Of a DNA stretch of 6,420 nt, positions 5,094 through 6,420 are shown in pieces (the first letter of the stretch is position 1; each line of letters begins with the position of its first letter). A program made the position numbers and the translations under genes. Source of the DNA: Alphaproteobacteria bacterium (GTDB lineage Bacteria; Pseudomonadota; Alphaproteobacteria; Rhodobacterales; Rhodobacteraceae); NCBI GenBank assembly GCA_003695135.1, contig RFIR01000584.1:1-6420 (forward strand), written 5' to 3'. Under the pieces are notes generated by a model. The model made no database searches, was not told the origin of the DNA, and saw nothing but the letters and a program-made list of their open reading frames with translations.

Positions 5094-5888
5094 ATGAAAG
5101 CCACATTCGATTTCACCGGTGCGAAGGTCTTCGTCTTCGGCGGCACCTCCGGCATCAATCTCGGCATCGCGCACCGTTTCGCCGAATGCGGTGCCACGGT
5201 CGCGGTGGCCTCGCGCAAGCCCGACAAGGTCGATGCCGCCTGCGCCGCGCTGCGCGAGCATGGCGGCGTGGTGGCGGGTTACGCGCTCGATGTGCGCGAC
5301 GCCGCAGCGGTGGAGGAGGCCGTCGCCGATTTCCACCGTACCCATGGCGAGATCGACGTGCTGATCTCCGGCGCGGCGGGCAACTTCCCCGCCCCGGCCG
5401 TCGGCATGAGCCCCAACGCCTTCAAGTCGGTGGTCGATATCGACCTTCTGGGTACCTATCACGTGATGCGGGCGGGGTTCTCGCGCATGCGGCAACCGGG
5501 TGGGTGCATGATCAATATCTCGGCCCCGCAGGCGCAGGTGCCGATGGTGATGCAGGCCCATGTCTGTGCGGCCAAGGCCGGGGTCGACCTGCTGACCCAG
5601 ACCTGCGCGCTGGAATGGGGGCCGGTCGGCATCCGCGTCAATGCGGTGGTGCCGGGGCCGATCGCGGGCACCGAGGGCATGGCGCGGCTGGCGCCGACGC
5701 CGGAGATGCAGGCGCGCGTGGACCGCTCGGTGCCGCTGCGCCGGCAGGGCAGCCCGGCCGAGATCGGCGATGCCTGCCTGTTCCTCGCCTCCGACGCGGC
5801 CGCCTACATCTCCGGCGTGATCCTGCCCGTCGATGGCGGCTGGCTCGCGGGCGGCGTGCCGCTCGATCTGTCCGGCATCACCGGCTGA
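5094..5888 (+). CDS. SDR-family oxidoreductase resembling 2,4-dienoyl-CoA reductases
   Basis: A 264-residue short-chain dehydrogenase/reductase with a Rossmann fold. The cofactor loop is GGTSGINLG at 16-24, with N22 where the usual third glycine of GxxxGxG sits. S40-R41 at the end of the second strand favours NADP(H). D66 lies in LDV, and ISGAAGNF (91-98) replaces the classical NNAG. NAFKSVVDID (108-117), K161, GPIAGTEG (188-195) and the PVDGG ending (245-249) follow. S143 is present, but the catalytic tyrosine four residues before K161 is V157. These blocks recall peroxisomal-type 2,4-dienoyl-CoA reductase (DECR2), which also lacks that tyrosine. AGAGGA at 5081-5086 supports ATG 5094; the frame stays open to 4884 but crosses intergenic hairpins. 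The stop overlaps the next gene. Substrate unknown: an enoyl-CoA, or a pathway alcohol or ketone. Confidence 0.9.
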   Translation: MKATFDFTGAKVFVFGGTSGINLGIAHRFAECGATVAVASRKPDKVDAACAALREHGGVVAGYALDVRDAAAVEEAVADFHRTHGEIDVLISGAAGNFPAPAVGMSPNAFKSVVDIDLLGTYHVMRAGFSRMRQPGGCMINISAPQAQVPMVMQAHVCAAKAGVDLLTQTCALEWGPVGIRVNAVVPGPIAGTEGMARLAPTPEMQARVDRSVPLRRQGSPAEIGDACLFLASDAAAYISGVILPVDGGWLAGGVPLDLSGITG

Positions 5889-6420
5889 TGCGCATCCTCG
5901 TCATCGGCGCCGGCGAGATGGGGCGGCGCCATGCCGGCCTGATCGCCGGCCATCCCGACTGCCGGCTGGCCGGCATCGTCGATCCGCGCGACGATGCCGC
6001 GCGCGGGCTGGACGCGCCGCAGTTTCGCGATCTCGACGCGGTGAGCGGCGGGGTGGATGCGGCGCTGATCGCCACGCCGAACGCTGCGCATTGCGCAGCC
6101 GTGATCGCCTGTCTCGACCGCGGCTGGCCGGTCCTGGTCGAGAAGCCGGTCACCGCCACGCTGGAGGAGGCCGAAGCGGTGAAGACGGCAGCGGCGAAAT
6201 CCGGCCTGCCGGTGCTGGTCGGCCATCACCGCCGCTTTCACCCCTGCGTCGGTGCGGCGCGCAGCCTGATCGCCGCCGGGGTTCTGGGCCGGCTGGCTCT
6301 GGTGCAGTTCATCTGGGCGGTGCGCAAGCCCGATGGCTATTTCGCCGATCGCTGGCGGGTGCAGGCGGGCGGCGGGCCGGTGATGATCAACCTGATCCAC
6401 GAGATCGACATGCTGCGCTA
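5888..6420 (+). CDS. Gfo/Idh/MocA family NAD(P)-dependent oxidoreductase, 3' end outside window
   Basis: The first 177 residues of a Gfo/Idh/MocA dehydrogenase; the family is usually about 330-380 residues, so roughly half is present. The Rossmann motif is GAGEMG at 7-12, and D32 ending the second strand (GIVDP) points to NAD(H). ATPNAAH (62-68) and EKPVT (85-89) follow, with the EKP signature whose lysine is catalytic. GHHRRFHP (112-119) and HEID (171-174) hold further active-site positions, with H171 the likely catalytic histidine. The family oxidises sugars, inositols and related polyols or reduces the keto forms. ATG 5888 shares one base with the SDR stop (TGATG), and no ribosome binding site of its own is visible, implying translational coupling. 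It fits a sugar or sugar-acid pathway alongside the upstream dehydratase. Confidence 0.93.
   Translation, partial: MRILVIGAGEMGRRHAGLIAGHPDCRLAGIVDPRDDAARGLDAPQFRDLDAVSGGVDAALIATPNAAHCAAVIACLDRGWPVLVEKPVTATLEEAEAVKTAAAKSGLPVLVGHHRRFHPCVGAARSLIAAGVLGRLALVQFIWAVRKPDGYFADRWRVQAGGGPVMINLIHEIDMLR

Noticed and set aside
1..6420. tRNA or rRNA genes
   Set aside because: I found no cloverleaf with a TTC-containing T arm and no conserved rRNA segment on either strand; this was by eye, not by a covariance search.

Overview
The window is GC-rich throughout, with strong G/C preference at third codon positions and purine-rich Shine-Dalgarno sites. Long antisense open frames shadow every gene. Together with the protein sequences this suggests an alphaproteobacterium, most likely of the Rhodobacteraceae (Rhodobacter/Paracoccus/Roseobacter type). 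That placement is inference from composition and protein style, not a database match.

Layout. A short open frame on the minus strand (1-101) may be the 5' end of a gene running off the left edge, with an FNR-type box upstream of its start. A complete ychF gene (housekeeping Obg-family ATPase) occupies 325-1422 on the minus strand. A 457-bp gap (1423-1879) separates it from divergent plus-strand genes and carries several compact GC-rich palindromes. The first plus-strand block is a tight operon: a phytanoyl-CoA dioxygenase (PhyH) family Fe(II)/2-oxoglutarate oxygenase (1880-2827), a full-length UxaA/altronate dehydratase family enzyme (2836-4329) and a small HD hydrolase of the MESH1/small alarmone hydrolase type (4332-4880). 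Intergenic distances are 8 and 2 nt. A 213-bp gap (4881-5093) with overlapping and stacked hairpins follows. The second block is an SDR-family oxidoreductase resembling 2,4-dienoyl-CoA reductases (5094-5888), whose stop codon overlaps by one base the start of a Gfo/Idh/MocA oxidoreductase (5888 onward, cut by the right edge).

How they might work together. A UxaA-type dehydratase, a Gfo/Idh/MocA dehydrogenase and an SDR are typical of an accessory pathway for a sugar, polyol or sugar acid. The dehydratase would give a 2-keto-3-deoxy acid. The PhyH oxygenase could open the pathway by hydroxylating or oxidatively dealkylating a modified substrate. The HD protein is the odd partner: its metal site is complete but it has no alarmone synthetase domain. 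No transporter or regulator lies in the window, so the substrate cannot be named. The most noteworthy points are this gene combination, the alarmone-hydrolase-like protein inside a catabolic operon, the SDR lacking canonical active-site residues, and the structured leader between the two blocks.
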